From: Saprospiraceae bacterium
Lineage (GTDB): Bacteria > Bacteroidota > Bacteroidia > Chitinophagales > Saprospiraceae
Length of the DNA: 64,000 nt
Direction: 5' to 3'
Assembly: GCA_016717105.1 (NCBI GenBank)
Contig: JADKGF010000001.1
Coordinates: forward strand, 124,001-188,000
Position 1 is the stretch's first letter. Each line of letters starts with the position of its first letter. This document shows positions 47,822-57,861 of the stretch, in pieces. The translations under genes were made by a program, and so were the position numbers. The notes beneath the pieces were generated by a model. It searched no databases. It was not told the origin of the DNA and was given only the letters and a program-made list of their open reading frames with translations.

Positions 47822-50800
47822 TCACATATTTCTTCTGTACTTACCACCGACTTCATATAAAGCATTAGTGATTTGCCCTAGTGAACAGACCTTGGATGTT
47901 TCCATCAGTTCTTCAAATAGATTTTGATTTTTGATGGCTGCATTTTGTAAAGAAATCAACCTAGTGGCCAACGCTTCAGGATTGGATTTTTTGATATTTT
48001 CTACTGTATGGATTTGGGATTCTTTTTCAGCCTCAGTCGCTCGGATTACTTCAGATGGTATGATGGTTGGTGATCCTTCTTTAGACAAAAATGTATTGAC
48101 ACCAATGATTGGAAATTCTCCTGTATGCTTGAGTGTTTCATAATAAAGTGATTCTTCCTGAATTTTGCTTCTTTGATACATGGTTTCCATTGCACCCAAT
48201 ACGCCGCCACGTTCTGTAATTCTATCAAATTCAGAAAGTACAGCTTCTTCTACAAGATCAGTGAGTTCTTCTATAATAAATGAACCTTGAATGGGATTTT
48301 CATTTTTAGCCATTCCAAGTTCTTTGTTTATAATAAGTTGAATAGCCATTGCACGACGAACACTTTCTTCGGTAGGTGTTGTGATGGCTTCATCATAGGC
48401 ATTGGTATGGAGAGAATTACAATTGTCATAAATGGCATAAAGTGCTTGAAGCGTGGTACGAATATCATTAAAGGCAATCTCTTGTGCGTGAAGTGAACGT
48501 CCAGATGTTTGAATATGATATTTTAACATTTGTGATCTTGCATTGCCACCATATTTAAACTTCATCGCTTTTGCCCAAATGCGACGTGCCACTCTTCCGA
48601 TGACAGCATATTCTGGATCTATACCATTGCTAAAGAAAAAGGATAGATTTGGTGCAAAATCATCAATGTGCATTCCTCTGCTAAGATAATATTCCACAAA
48701 GGTAAATCCATTGGAAAGTGTAAATGCCAATTGCGATATAGGATTGGCGCCAGCTTCTGCTATGTGGTAGCCTGAGATAGATACAGAGTAAAAATTGCGA
48801 ACATTGTGACCAATGAAATATTGCTGCACGTCGCCCATTAATCTTAAAGAGAATTCAGTACTGAAGATACATGTGTTTTGTGCTTGGTCTTCTTTTAGGA
48901 TATCGGCTTGGACAGTGCCTCTTACAGCACTCAGTGCTTGTGTTTTGAGTGTATTATAGATATCAGGTGGTAAAACTTCGTCCCCTGTTATTCCCAATAA
49001 TAAGGTACCAAGTGCATTATTTCCTTCTGGTAATGTGCCTTTATAATTTGGTCGTTTTAGTCCTTTAGCTTCATATCGTTCATGTAATTTCTGTTCTACA
49101 AGATGACCAAGATTGTGTTCCAGAATGTATTTTTCGCATTGCTGATCGATGGCTGCATTCATAAAGAAAGCACAAATAGTCGCTGCAGGCCCATTTATCG
49201 TCATCGAAACCGAAGTGGCTGGATCACACAAATCAAAACCAGAATACAAAATTTTTGCATCATCTAGACAGCAAACACTTACTCCGGAATTACCGATTTT
49301 TCCGTAGATATCAGGTCTGTAATCGGGATCTTCACCATAAAGTGTTACCGAATCAAAAGCAGTTGATAGTCTTTTTGCAGGCATACCTAAAGAGACATAA
49401 TGAAATCTGCGGTTGGTCCGTTCTGGTCCGCCTTCGCCAGCAAACATACGTGTAGGATCTTCACCTTGGCGCTTGAAAGGAAAAACACCAGCTGTGTATG
49501 GAAATTCACCAGGTACATTTTCTTGAAGATTCCACTTGAGAATGTCTCCCCAATCCTTATAAGATGGAAGACATACTTTCGGTATTTTGGTTTGTGAAAG
49601 AGAGCGTGTAAACGGAATGATTTTAATCTCTTTACCTCTTACTTTATATATAAATTCGTCTGATGCATAATTTTCCTTTTTTGAACTCGAAGACTCAAGG
49701 ATACGTTTGTTTTCTCCTGATATATCGTCCCAAAGGTTTTGATATTTTGCTTCAATGACAGCTTTTGTGTCGGCATCATCTATGATGTTTTTGGCTGAAG
49801 ATAAGGCGCATGCTTAGATGCTAAGACACTTTGAGCACGGCCTTTTTGATCGTAGTTTCGATTGTTTTCTGCTATTTCCGAAAGGTATCTAACACGCTGT
49901 GGCGGAATGATATATATTTTTTCACTTTCTCCGACTGGTAAGTCTATCGAAGATACAAGCTCGGCTTTTGTTTTATGATTTATAATGGATAATAATTGTT
50001 TGTACAATTTATTGGTACCGGGATCATTAAATTGAGAAGCTATGGTACCGAATACAGGCATTTCGTCTGGATCGGAATCCCAAAGATTATGATTTCTTTG
50101 ATACTGTTTTCTCACATCTCTAAGTGCGTCCAAAGCACCTTTTTTGTCAAACTTGTTTATAGCAATGATGTCTGCAAAATCCAACATGTCTATTTTTTCA
50201 AGCTGGGAAGCTGCACCATATTCTGGAGTCATGATATACATGGACACATCTGAATGATCGACAATTTCTGTGTCGGATTGTCCTATGCCTGAAGTTTCTA
50301 GGATGATCAAATCAAAGCCTGCTGATTTCAAGACATTTACAGCACCTTGTACGTATTTTGATAATGCTAGATTGGATTGTCGGGTAGCAAGCGAACGCAT
50401 ATACACACGATCATTGTTTATTGCATTCATCCTGATACGATCTCCGAGTAGTGCACCTCCTGTTTTTCTTTTGGATGGATCTACAGAAATAATACCGATT
50501 GTTTTGTCCTTAAAATCCATCAAAAACCGTCGCACTATCTCATCTACCATACTGGATTTTCCAGCTCCACCTGTTCCTGTAATACCCAAGACCGGAACAT
50601 CCTTTGCTGATGCTTTCAGACTTTCAAAAAACGCTGTATGATTTTCAGGAAAGTTTTCAAAAGAAGAAATGATTCTCGCAATGTTGTGGGTATGCTGCGG
50701 TGTGAGATCTTTAATATTTTTATTTATGGTCTCGCCAACAGGGAAATCACATTTTTCTATCAAATCATTTATCATGCCTTGCAATCCCATCGATCTTCCG

Positions 50801-51177
50801 TCATCAGGAGAGTAAATCCTAGTGATACCGTACTGATGCAAATCTTCTATCTCAGATGGTAAAATGGTACCGCCGCCACCACCAAAAATTTTGATATGAC
50901 CGCAACCTTTTTGTTTCAAAAGATCAAAAATGTATTTAAAGTACTCGTTATGTCCACCTTGATATGAAGTAATGGCGATTCCTTGCACATCTTCCTGAAT
51001 AGCGGTCTCTACGATCTCTTGTGCTGACCTGTTGTGACCAAGGTGGATGATCTCAGCACCGGATCTTTGCATAATGCGTCGCATAATGTTGATTGCTGCA
51101 TCGTGACCATCGAAAAGTGATCCCGCTGTGACTATTCTAATATTATTGTTTGGCGAGTAGATATGATCTTCTGACAT
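47822..51177 (-). CDS. icmF: Fused isobutyryl-CoA mutase IcmF, frameshifted
   Basis: This is a B12-dependent acyl-CoA mutase of about 1118 residues with its G-protein chaperone in one chain. Residues 1-145 are the cobalamin-binding domain with D23-G-H25, the lower-ligand histidine. A MeaI-like GTPase follows with P-loop GITGTGGAGKSS at 198-209 and NKFDKKGALDALRDVR. The TIM-barrel mutase domain (VSLGMPAKRLSTAFDSVTLYG, SMTINGPAATICAF, GYHIAEAGANP) fills the rest. The frame breaks once near 49785-49795; the following frame continues AKNIIDDADTKAV without loss. IcmF converts isobutyryl-CoA to butyryl-CoA and may also act on isovaleryl-CoA. The start is ATG at 51175-51177. Confidence 0.92.
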
Positions 51178-51259
51178 TTGGTAAATTGATTAGGTGGTGC
51201 AAAAATACGAATTTTCCATTCTGAAAGGTTGATTATCTGCCATAAGAAGGATAAAGTGT

Positions 51260-51267
51260 TAATTTTG
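51260..51267 (+). promoter_or_regulatory. -7 box (TAATTTTG) of the Na/Pi cotransporter gene
   Basis: TAATTTTG fits the TAnnTTTG consensus and lies 18 bases before the start codon. No TTG is seen at the ideal -33 distance, so this is a moderate call. The 108-base gap to icmF must also hold the divergent icmF promoter. Confidence 0.4.
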
Positions 51268-51285
51268 CAGTAAATCACACGGAAT

Positions 51286-52986
51286 ATGCAGTTTGGCTTA
51301 TACAATATATTACAATTAGCGGGAGCTGTAGGGATTTTTATTTATGGTATGAAGTTGATGAGTGAGTCAGTACAACGAGCTGCAGGTGATCGTTTCAGGG
51401 CAGCCATCGACTATATTACTAAAAATAAGTGGATGGGATTTATGACAGGTTTTTTGATAACTGCTTTAGTTCAATCATCATCGGCTACTACTGTGATGAC
51501 TGTTAGTCTTGTGAATGCAGGCCTTTTTACTGCAACAGAATCTGTAGGGCTCATCCTTGGTGCGAATGTGGGTACGACGGTAACAGGCTGGATAGTTTCA
51601 TTATTTGGATTTAAAGTCAATCTTGGTATGTATGCATTGCCTATTATGGCGATAGGTGTACCCATGATTTTTATTTCTTACGGTAAAACCAAAGATTGGG
51701 GCGAATTTTTGATCGGATTTGCGATGATTTTTTTTGGTCTTGGCTTTATGCGAGAAGCAATGCCGCTACCTACAGATTATGTGCAAGCTTTCGATTGGCT
51801 CAAAGAATTTACAAACAATGGAATATGGTCACGGATATTTTTTGTAGTGGTTGGTGCTTTTATTACTGTTTTGGTTCAGTCATCTAGCGTTGCAATGGCA
51901 ATCACGCTTACGATGTGTGCACAAGGCTGGTTGCCTGCTGAGATAGCCGCATCATTGATTTTGGGTGAAAATATCGGTACTACATCTACGGCATTAATCG
52001 CATCTATAGTGGCAAATAGAGAGGCCAAAATATCAGCAAGAATCCATTTTATGTTTAACCTGATAGGTGTTGCTTGGATGGTTGTGATTTTGCCGTGGTT
52101 TTTGCCACTTTTGTCAGCATTGCTAATGTATATGTTTGGGATAGACGATATTTATAGCAACGCACTAGATATGACATTGGGGCTTTCTGCTTTCCATACC
52201 GTATTTAACCTAATCAATGCATTTATATTTATTAATGCCACTGAATGGATAACCCAAATGGCATCTTATACTATTCGAGGCGACCAAGGCACTAAGAGCC
52301 CGGATAAATATGCTGCTACAAACTTTTTGAAAAATGCAGAGTTGTTTCCTGAAATTGCCATTATCCAAATTCAAAAGGAGACTCAAAATTTTGGAAATGT
52401 ATTGACGATAATTGCCGAACTTTTTCACACAATAGTTAATACTACTGATGACAAAAAACAGATGAAACTCATTAATAAATTGAAACAATATGAAGAATTG
52501 ACAGATAGGCTGGAGATTACCATTACCGAACATATCACATTACTATCCAAAAAAGAAGTATCGAACGAAACCAATCAGTTTTTTAAGGCTGCAGTGAGGG
52601 CTTGCAATGATATGGAAAGAGTAGCAGATTTATATGCCCAATTGGCAAAAACAATGCAAAACAAAATAGAAAACAACATTTATTTCTTGCCCGAACAAAG
52701 GGATCGAATCAACGAAATATTGTTTTTGATAAGCGAGTCACTTGTTACATTATCTGAAAATCTTTCTGTAATAGATTTCAAGAATATAGACAAATACAAG
52801 GCAAATAAAGTTTACAAGGAACTAAAACGCTATATCACCGACATAAAAACACAGCATCACCTTCAATTAGGTACACCAGCTTATAACTTAAAGAGTGCTA
52901 TGGTTTATAGCAGTGTATTTCAGACATTAGAATTGGTAAACAATCACATATTTAATGTAACGGAGTCTTTGATTTATGAAGGATAA
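51286..52986 (+). CDS. Na/Pi cotransporter family protein with PhoU-like tail
   Basis: This is a 566-residue membrane protein of the sodium/phosphate cotransporter (SLC34-like, NptA) family. Two inverted repeats are present, each with the hallmark QSSS: residues 63-66 (QSSSATTVMTVSLVNAGL) and 198-201 (QSSSVAMAITLTMCAQG). Eight or more membrane helices fill about 1-335. From about 350 to the end a soluble helical PhoU-like domain follows (AAVRACNDMERVADLYAQLA). Family members take up inorganic phosphate with sodium; the tail may sense or gate. It converges with xseB with a 1-base gap. Confidence 0.92.
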   Translation: MQFGLYNILQLAGAVGIFIYGMKLMSESVQRAAGDRFRAAIDYITKNKWMGFMTGFLITALVQSSSATTVMTVSLVNAGLFTATESVGLILGANVGTTVTGWIVSLFGFKVNLGMYALPIMAIGVPMIFISYGKTKDWGEFLIGFAMIFFGLGFMREAMPLPTDYVQAFDWLKEFTNNGIWSRIFFVVVGAFITVLVQSSSVAMAITLTMCAQGWLPAEIAASLILGENIGTTSTALIASIVANREAKISARIHFMFNLIGVAWMVVILPWFLPLLSALLMYMFGIDDIYSNALDMTLGLSAFHTVFNLINAFIFINATEWITQMASYTIRGDQGTKSPDKYAATNFLKNAELFPEIAIIQIQKETQNFGNVLTIIAELFHTIVNTTDDKKQMKLINKLKQYEELTDRLEITITEHITLLSKKEVSNETNQFFKAAVRACNDMERVADLYAQLAKTMQNKIENNIYFLPEQRDRINEILFLISESLVTLSENLSVIDFKNIDKYKANKVYKELKRYITDIKTQHHLQLGTPAYNLKSAMVYSSVFQTLELVNNHIFNVTESLIYEG

Positions 52987-52987
52987 A

Positions 52988-53170
52988 TTATTGGCCTGAC
53001 GGGCTGATTTTCTCAATTTCTTCTTCTATACTTCGCAGCTTGGACTTACAGAATGCCGAAAGTTCTGCGGCTCTCTTCAGCTTTTCACTAAGCTCATCTA
53101 GACCAGTCTCATCGGATTGAATCGACGAAAGTATGTCATTGAGTTCAGCATAAGCACTATCATATGTCAT
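52988..53170 (-). CDS. xseB: Exodeoxyribonuclease VII small subunit
   Basis: This is a 60-residue XseB, which wraps the XseA nuclease in exonuclease VII, a single-strand-specific DNase. The protein is a pair of helices with the family pattern MTYDSAYAELNDILSSIQ, ...LDELSEKLKRAAELSAFCKSKL, then EEEIEKI. The start is the ATG 53168-53170; a longer in-frame start upstream adds a stretch unlike the family. xseA is not adjacent, although the two subunits are often encoded together. Confidence 0.9.
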   Translation of the reverse strand: MTYDSAYAELNDILSSIQSDETGLDELSEKLKRAAELSAFCKSKLRSIEEEIEKISPSGQ

Positions 53171-53368
53171 TTTTTGGCCATGCAGGTTTATTATTTTTTG
53201 CGAAGATAAACAGAAAATCAAGATAATTTTAGAAAACCAAGATCATAGCATAATTGTTTTTATCATTTATATAAAGAAAGGTATTTTTTTGCTTTTATAA
53301 AATATTGACATTAAAGGTCAAAAAGTGTTTTTTATCATAAATATAGCTACATTCATCTAGAAAAAGAG

Positions 53369-53397
53369 TTGCTGATAAAACAATATTCTCAACTTTG
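53369..53397 (+). promoter_or_regulatory. Candidate promoter for the TonB-receptor-like gene
   Basis: TTG at 53369-53371 and CAACTTTG at 53390-53397 are spaced by 18 bases, close to the Bacteroidota pattern with one mismatch in the -7 box. A transcript from near 53401 would suit the ATG at 53424 better than the one at 53406. Confidence 0.45.
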
Positions 53398-53405
53398 TCA
53401 TTATT

Positions 53406-55907
53406 ATGTCAAATTTCATCAAAATGAATGGTATAAGATTTACTTTATGTGTGTTGTTGATAGGTTTGGGTACGATTGCCCAAGCTCAGTTTCCTATGGG
53501 CGGATCCAAAGGCCCTACAATCAAGGGAAAGATAGAAGGCAAAATTATTGATTCTCTTACTCAGAATGCGGTAGGATTTGCAACAATATCTTTGAAGAAA
53601 AAAGGTAGTTCTATTGTAATCGATGGTGTCTTGTCCAATGAAGACGGGACATTTGTTTTCGAAAATGTAGTAAATGGCGCTTATGATATGAATATTTCTT
53701 TTTTAGGTTATAACGAAAAAATGGTTACTGCTACTACTACTTTGAAGGAACCCGATGTCAATATAGGAGCGATAAGTCTTTCCTTATCCAGTGTCCTTCT
53801 CGATGCAGTAGAGATAAAAGAAGAAAAAGTATTGGTAGAAAACAGGGCAGATAAATTGGTTTTTAATGCCGAAAACGATGCATCCATTGCTGGCGGAGAT
53901 GCCACTGATGTACTACGCAAAGTGCCGATGCTTTCAGTGGATCTGAATGGAAATGTCTCTCTGCGAGGCTCTCAAAATGTAAAAATTCTCATCAATGGTA
54001 AGCCATCAGGTATGTTTGCAAGCAACGTAGCTGATGCGCTCAAAATGTTCCCAGCAGATCAGATAAAAAAAGTAGAGGTCATCACGTCTCCATCGGCTAA
54101 ATACGATGCTGAAGGTAGTGCCGGCCTTATCAATATCATCACGAAAAAGCAGAATATAGAAGGAATAGCTGGTAGCGTCAATGCATCAGTTGGTAACAGA
54201 CAGAATAGCCTGTTTACCAATCTAAATGTGGGTAAAGGCCGATTGGGTGTGAGTTCTAGTGCTGCTTTGTTTTACTCTACGCCAGCAAAAGGAACTACAG
54301 AATTTTACAGATATGATAGCCTAACACAAGGCTTGATAACTCAAAATGGTGAACAAAAAACATCTAGACTCGGTGGTCATGGATCAGTAAGTGCTTTTTA
54401 TGATTTTAATGGGTATAACAGTATCAACTCATCCATTAATTTCAGAGGATTTGGCTTTGATCTCAATGGCAATACCGATGGAGTTATAAATGATCCAGCC
54501 ACTGGTTTTAAAGACGTATTTAGTCGTACAAATACTGGAAACAACTTTTTTGGTGGATATGATTGGAATACAGATTATACGCGAAAATTTGAAAAGCGAG
54601 AAGGTCAAGAGCTTTCAGTCGGTGTCCAATATTCAAGACAAAACAACGATCAAGATTTTGATATTATCGAATCGCATAAAGTAACATTGCTCGATAGAAA
54701 TACAAAAGTGGTTAATGATGGTACCAACCATGAAACAACCTTGCAAATAGATTATACCCATCCGTTTACAAAATCAATAAAACTCGAAACAGGAGCCAAA
54801 ACTGTAATTAGAAATATAATAAGCGATTACGATACACAGAAATTTGATATTGCAACGGGATATTCTCCACTTATTGAGCAATTCAAATATGATCAGGATG
54901 TGTATGCGGGATATGCTTCATTAAACTTTCAGATAGCAAAAAAATACTCAGTAATCACTGGCTTGCGGTATGAGCAGACGAAAATCGGCGGTAGTTTTGA
55001 CAAGTCGAAGGAGCTGAATTTTAGTGGAATAAAGTACGAAAATGCACTTCCAAATTTTACCATAAGCCGTACATTTTCTGGATTCAGAACACTCAAGCTT
55101 TCATACAGTCAAAGAATACAAAGACCGAGCTTACAGTTTATTAATCCATTCAATAACAATAGCGATTTTGTAAATAGAACTCAAGGTAATCCAAAACTTA
55201 ATCCAGAATTGGTCCAGCAAGTGGAGCTTGGATATAATTTTACGTACAAAGGTTTTACGACATTCTCATCCTTATTTTATAAATACACAGATGGTATTAT
55301 AGAACAGGTGTTAGGATTTGATACCATCACAAGTCTTTCGGTTAATACCTACCAAAATATTGGTACAAATAACTCTGTAGGTCTTAATACATTCATAACC
55401 AAAACAGTTAATCTCCTCACACTTCGCACCGGAGGTAATATAGCAACCTACAATGCTAAAGGTACTGTCAATGGAGCGCCAGCCGAGCGAAGCAGCTATG
55501 AATATAATATCTTTTTGAATGGCGAAGTGAAAATTAGCGGAACCTTTAAAGCCGACTTTTTTGGATTTTTTAGATCACCAGTAAGGACGATTCAAGGAGA
55601 CAATCCTTCATTTACTATCTATGGAATGGGAGTCAGAAAAGAATTTAAAAACTCGTCAGTTGGTATTACACTCATCGAACCTTTCAATGCCGACAAATAT
55701 TTCAAGTCAAATGTTAATACCAATCATGTCAGGCAGACATCATCATTTAGCATTCCTTTCAGGTCCATTGGTGTCAATTTTAGGTACAAGTTTGGAAATG
55801 TGGACTTCAAAGAGCGTAAATCGAAGGTAAAAAATACAGACCAAAAACAAGGTCAAGACAATCAAGGTGGCGGTATGGGCACTGGGACATCTACCCAAGG
55901 ATCGTGA
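53406..55907 (+). CDS. Outer-membrane TonB-receptor-like barrel with N-terminal carboxypeptidase-regulatory domain
   Basis: This is an 833-residue outer-membrane protein. A signal peptide (FTLCVLLIGLGTIAQAQ) is followed by a CarboxypepD_reg-like domain at about 40-135 (GKIIDSLTQNAVGFATISLK, FSLGYN-type strand). A plug domain comes next (DATDVLRKVPMLSVD, KVEVITSPSAKYDAEGSAG), then a long beta-barrel to near the end (ITGLRYEQTKIGG, LKLSYSQRIQRPS). This is the outer-membrane beta-barrel type (OMP_b-brl_3) rather than a SusC with SusD partner; no SusD follows. The Gln/Gly-rich tail is low complexity. The start may be 53406 or the in-frame ATG at 53424. Confidence 0.9.
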   Translation: MSNFIKMNGIRFTLCVLLIGLGTIAQAQFPMGGSKGPTIKGKIEGKIIDSLTQNAVGFATISLKKKGSSIVIDGVLSNEDGTFVFENVVNGAYDMNISFLGYNEKMVTATTTLKEPDVNIGAISLSLSSVLLDAVEIKEEKVLVENRADKLVFNAENDASIAGGDATDVLRKVPMLSVDLNGNVSLRGSQNVKILINGKPSGMFASNVADALKMFPADQIKKVEVITSPSAKYDAEGSAGLINIITKKQNIEGIAGSVNASVGNRQNSLFTNLNVGKGRLGVSSSAALFYSTPAKGTTEFYRYDSLTQGLITQNGEQKTSRLGGHGSVSAFYDFNGYNSINSSINFRGFGFDLNGNTDGVINDPATGFKDVFSRTNTGNNFFGGYDWNTDYTRKFEKREGQELSVGVQYSRQNNDQDFDIIESHKVTLLDRNTKVVNDGTNHETTLQIDYTHPFTKSIKLETGAKTVIRNIISDYDTQKFDIATGYSPLIEQFKYDQDVYAGYASLNFQIAKKYSVITGLRYEQTKIGGSFDKSKELNFSGIKYENALPNFTISRTFSGFRTLKLSYSQRIQRPSLQFINPFNNNSDFVNRTQGNPKLNPELVQQVELGYNFTYKGFTTFSSLFYKYTDGIIEQVLGFDTITSLSVNTYQNIGTNNSVGLNTFITKTVNLLTLRTGGNIATYNAKGTVNGAPAERSSYEYNIFLNGEVKISGTFKADFFGFFRSPVRTIQGDNPSFTIYGMGVRKEFKNSSVGITLIEPFNADKYFKSNVNTNHVRQTSSFSIPFRSIGVNFRYKFGNVDFKERKSKVKNTDQKQGQDNQGGGMGTGTSTQGS

Positions 55908-55942
55908 TATTTAGGTTATTGCTTTTTTTCTTATGATATATT

Positions 55943-55984
55943 TACAAAATGTCCAGTTTTTTAATTAATAAACTGGACATTTTG
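55943..55984. promoter_or_regulatory. Perfect 16-base inverted repeat, candidate AbiEi operator
   Basis: Arms ACAAAATGTCCAGTTT and AAACTGGACATTTTGT match perfectly around a 10-base A/T spacer. The right arm ends 3 bases before a TAnnTTTG box (TAGTTTTG, 55988-55995), so the repeat lies over the -33 region of the abiE promoter. AbiEi-type antitoxins are known to repress their own operon by binding inverted repeats. It could also serve as a terminator for the preceding gene. Confidence 0.7.
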
Positions 55985-55987
55985 TAT

Positions 55988-55995
55988 TAGTTTTG
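55988..55995 (+). promoter_or_regulatory. -7 box of the abiE operon
   Basis: TAGTTTTG matches TAnnTTTG. It is 16 bases upstream of the antitoxin ATG (56012) and next to the inverted repeat at 55943-55984. Confidence 0.5.
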
Positions 55996-56011
55996 TGCTA
56001 GAATTAAGATA

Positions 56012-56737
56012 ATGAAAGTATCTGAATATATAGCATTTACAATAGACAGACTATCCAAAGGATATGTGTTCACCTATGCTGACTTTACCACAGAGGTGAA
56101 CAAAAAGGAAGCGGTGATAAAAGCCCTAAATCGAATGGTGACTTCGGGTAAGATTGCCAAACTGTCTAAGGGTAAATATTACAAACCAGAGAATACACCC
56201 TTTGGCAACCTTCTACCCAATCAGGCACAAGTAGTAAAAGACCTATTAGAAGAAAACGGAAAAATAACGGGCTACCTCACAGGTTACAGCATTTACAACC
56301 AATTGGGCTTAACCACACAGGTAAGCAATACTATACAGATAGGCAAAAATCAGGTTCGCCCTAACTTTAAAAGAGAACGCTATACTATTGCTTTTGTAAA
56401 ACAAAAAAACACCATCACCAAAGAGAATGTTCCTTTGTTGCAGTTACTGGATGCCATTCGCTACATCAAAAAAATACCCGATGCCAATGTAGAAGTATCC
56501 TGCAAGCGGTTTTTAGCAATCATCAAAAACTTTACAGACAAAGAAATCAACACACTGGTTCGCTTGGCTTTGAAATATCCGCCAGCTACAAGGGCGTTGT
56601 TAGGGGCTTTGTTAGAGCAATTGCAGCAAGGCAGAACAACAGAGGCTCTTTACAAGTCATTGAACCCAATTACCAAGTATAAACTCACAGGTGCTGCGAA
56701 AGCATTATCCACCACCGAAAAATGGAAAATTGTATGA
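56012..56737 (+). CDS. AbiEi-like antitoxin/transcriptional regulator (DUF6088 type)
   Basis: This is a 241-residue protein with an N-terminal winged-helix region (YVFTYADFTTEVNKKEAVIK, ALNRMVTSGKIAKLSKGKYY) followed by a domain typical of AbiEi/DUF6088 proteins (GYLTGYSIYNQLGLTTQVS). It is the antitoxin partner of type IV-like AbiE systems: it represses the operon and counteracts the AbiEii nucleotidyltransferase without binding it directly. It overlaps the toxin gene by 16 bases. Codons such as CCC and ACC seem richer here than in neighbours, a hint of transfer that I have not measured. Confidence 0.83.
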   Translation: MKVSEYIAFTIDRLSKGYVFTYADFTTEVNKKEAVIKALNRMVTSGKIAKLSKGKYYKPENTPFGNLLPNQAQVVKDLLEENGKITGYLTGYSIYNQLGLTTQVSNTIQIGKNQVRPNFKRERYTIAFVKQKNTITKENVPLLQLLDAIRYIKKIPDANVEVSCKRFLAIIKNFTDKEINTLVRLALKYPPATRALLGALLEQLQQGRTTEALYKSLNPITKYKLTGAAKALSTTEKWKIV

Positions 56738-57723
56738 AGTTGCACGAAAATAAAATCTTATTCAGACAAGCCGTTCAGTTTACGGCTGACCAAATGAAAA
56801 TCCCTGCCATTTATGTAGAAAAAGACTATTGGGTTACTTATGCTTTATATACCATTTTCAACAATGATATTGGTAAAGATACAGTTTTTAAAGGTGGAAC
56901 AGCATTATCCAAATGTTACAATATGATAGAACGCTTTTCGGAAGATATTGATTTGGTAGTATTGAGAGGAGAAGGAGAAACAGACAGCAAGTTAAAATCA
57001 AAATTGAAAGCAGTAAGCACAGTTGTAGAAGCCGTATTTCCCGAAGTACCTATCGAGGGCATTACCCATAAAATAGGGATGAATCGAAAAACGGCACATT
57101 CCTACAATAAAGAATTTAAAGGTGATTACGGACAAGTAAGAGATGTTATCATTTTGGAATCTACTTGGTTGGGATATTACGAACCAAACACGACAAAAAG
57201 TATCGTTTCGTTTGTTGGTCAAATGATGATGGATAATGAGCAATTTGACATTGCTAAAGAAAACAGACTACTTCCTTTCGACCTTTTAGCATTAGAGCCT
57301 ACAAGAACAATTTGCGAAAAAGTAATGAGTTTAGTTCGTTTTTCTTACAGCGAAAATCCAATAGACGATTTAAAGAAAAAGATACGGCATACTTACGATT
57401 TGCATCAGCTACTTAAACAAGATGAGTTCTTAAAATTTTTTCAATCAACTGCTTTTGATGAAATGCTTTTAAAAGTAGCCAATGATGATGTAGCAAGTTT
57501 TAGAAACAATAATAAATGGCTGAATTATCATCCCAATGAAGCACTTATTTTTAAAGACTTAGAAAATATATGGAGTGAGTTGAAAACAATTTATAACGGA
57601 GACTTTAAAAATTTGGTCTATGGCGCATTACCCAAAGATGAAGCCATGTTGCAAACATTGAAAATGATTCAAGAAAGATTAAAAACAATTTCTTGGACAA
57701 TTATAACTGAATTCAATGATTAG
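56722..57723 (+). CDS. AbiEii/AbiGii-family nucleotidyltransferase toxin
   Basis: This is a 333-residue AbiEii-type toxin. The nucleotidyltransferase motif is FKGGTALSKCYNMIERFSED then IDLVVL (GG(T/S)-x9-D-x-D), with the catalytic Asp pair in SEDIDLV. Family members are GTP-using nucleotidyltransferases; some modify tRNA acceptor ends and cause phage-dependent growth arrest (abortive infection). The helical C-terminal part includes TRTICEKVMSLVRFS, also family-typical. Coupled to the antitoxin by overlapping ORFs, it is probably functional. Confidence 0.87.
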   Translation: MENCMKLHENKILFRQAVQFTADQMKIPAIYVEKDYWVTYALYTIFNNDIGKDTVFKGGTALSKCYNMIERFSEDIDLVVLRGEGETDSKLKSKLKAVSTVVEAVFPEVPIEGITHKIGMNRKTAHSYNKEFKGDYGQVRDVIILESTWLGYYEPNTTKSIVSFVGQMMMDNEQFDIAKENRLLPFDLLALEPTRTICEKVMSLVRFSYSENPIDDLKKKIRHTYDLHQLLKQDEFLKFFQSTAFDEMLLKVANDDVASFRNNNKWLNYHPNEALIFKDLENIWSELKTIYNGDFKNLVYGALPKDEAMLQTLKMIQERLKTISWTIITEFND

Positions 57724-57814
57724 GCCTTGACTATAAATTAAGTACAAAAAGTATCTTTTACCAACCTAAAAGTCCTTCATTTCTATATTTGATGTCCTTG
57801 CATTCAAATACATC

Positions 57815-57844
57815 TTGTTCAAAACATAAATTTGCCTACATTTG
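57815..57844 (+). promoter_or_regulatory. Promoter of hflX
   Basis: TTG at 57815-57817 and TACATTTG at 57837-57844 are 19 bases apart, a full match to the Bacteroidota TTG-N19-TAnnTTTG promoter. A start near 57850 supports the ATG at 57862 as the hflX start. Confidence 0.65.
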
Positions 57845-57861
57845 TAGTAAAATATCAACTT

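Noticed and set aside
55921..55942. T-rich stretch before the inverted repeat as sole terminator of the receptor gene
   Set aside because: The inverted repeat is not followed by a clean T run on the plus strand (TTTTGTATTAG), so I favour an operator role, though both are possible.
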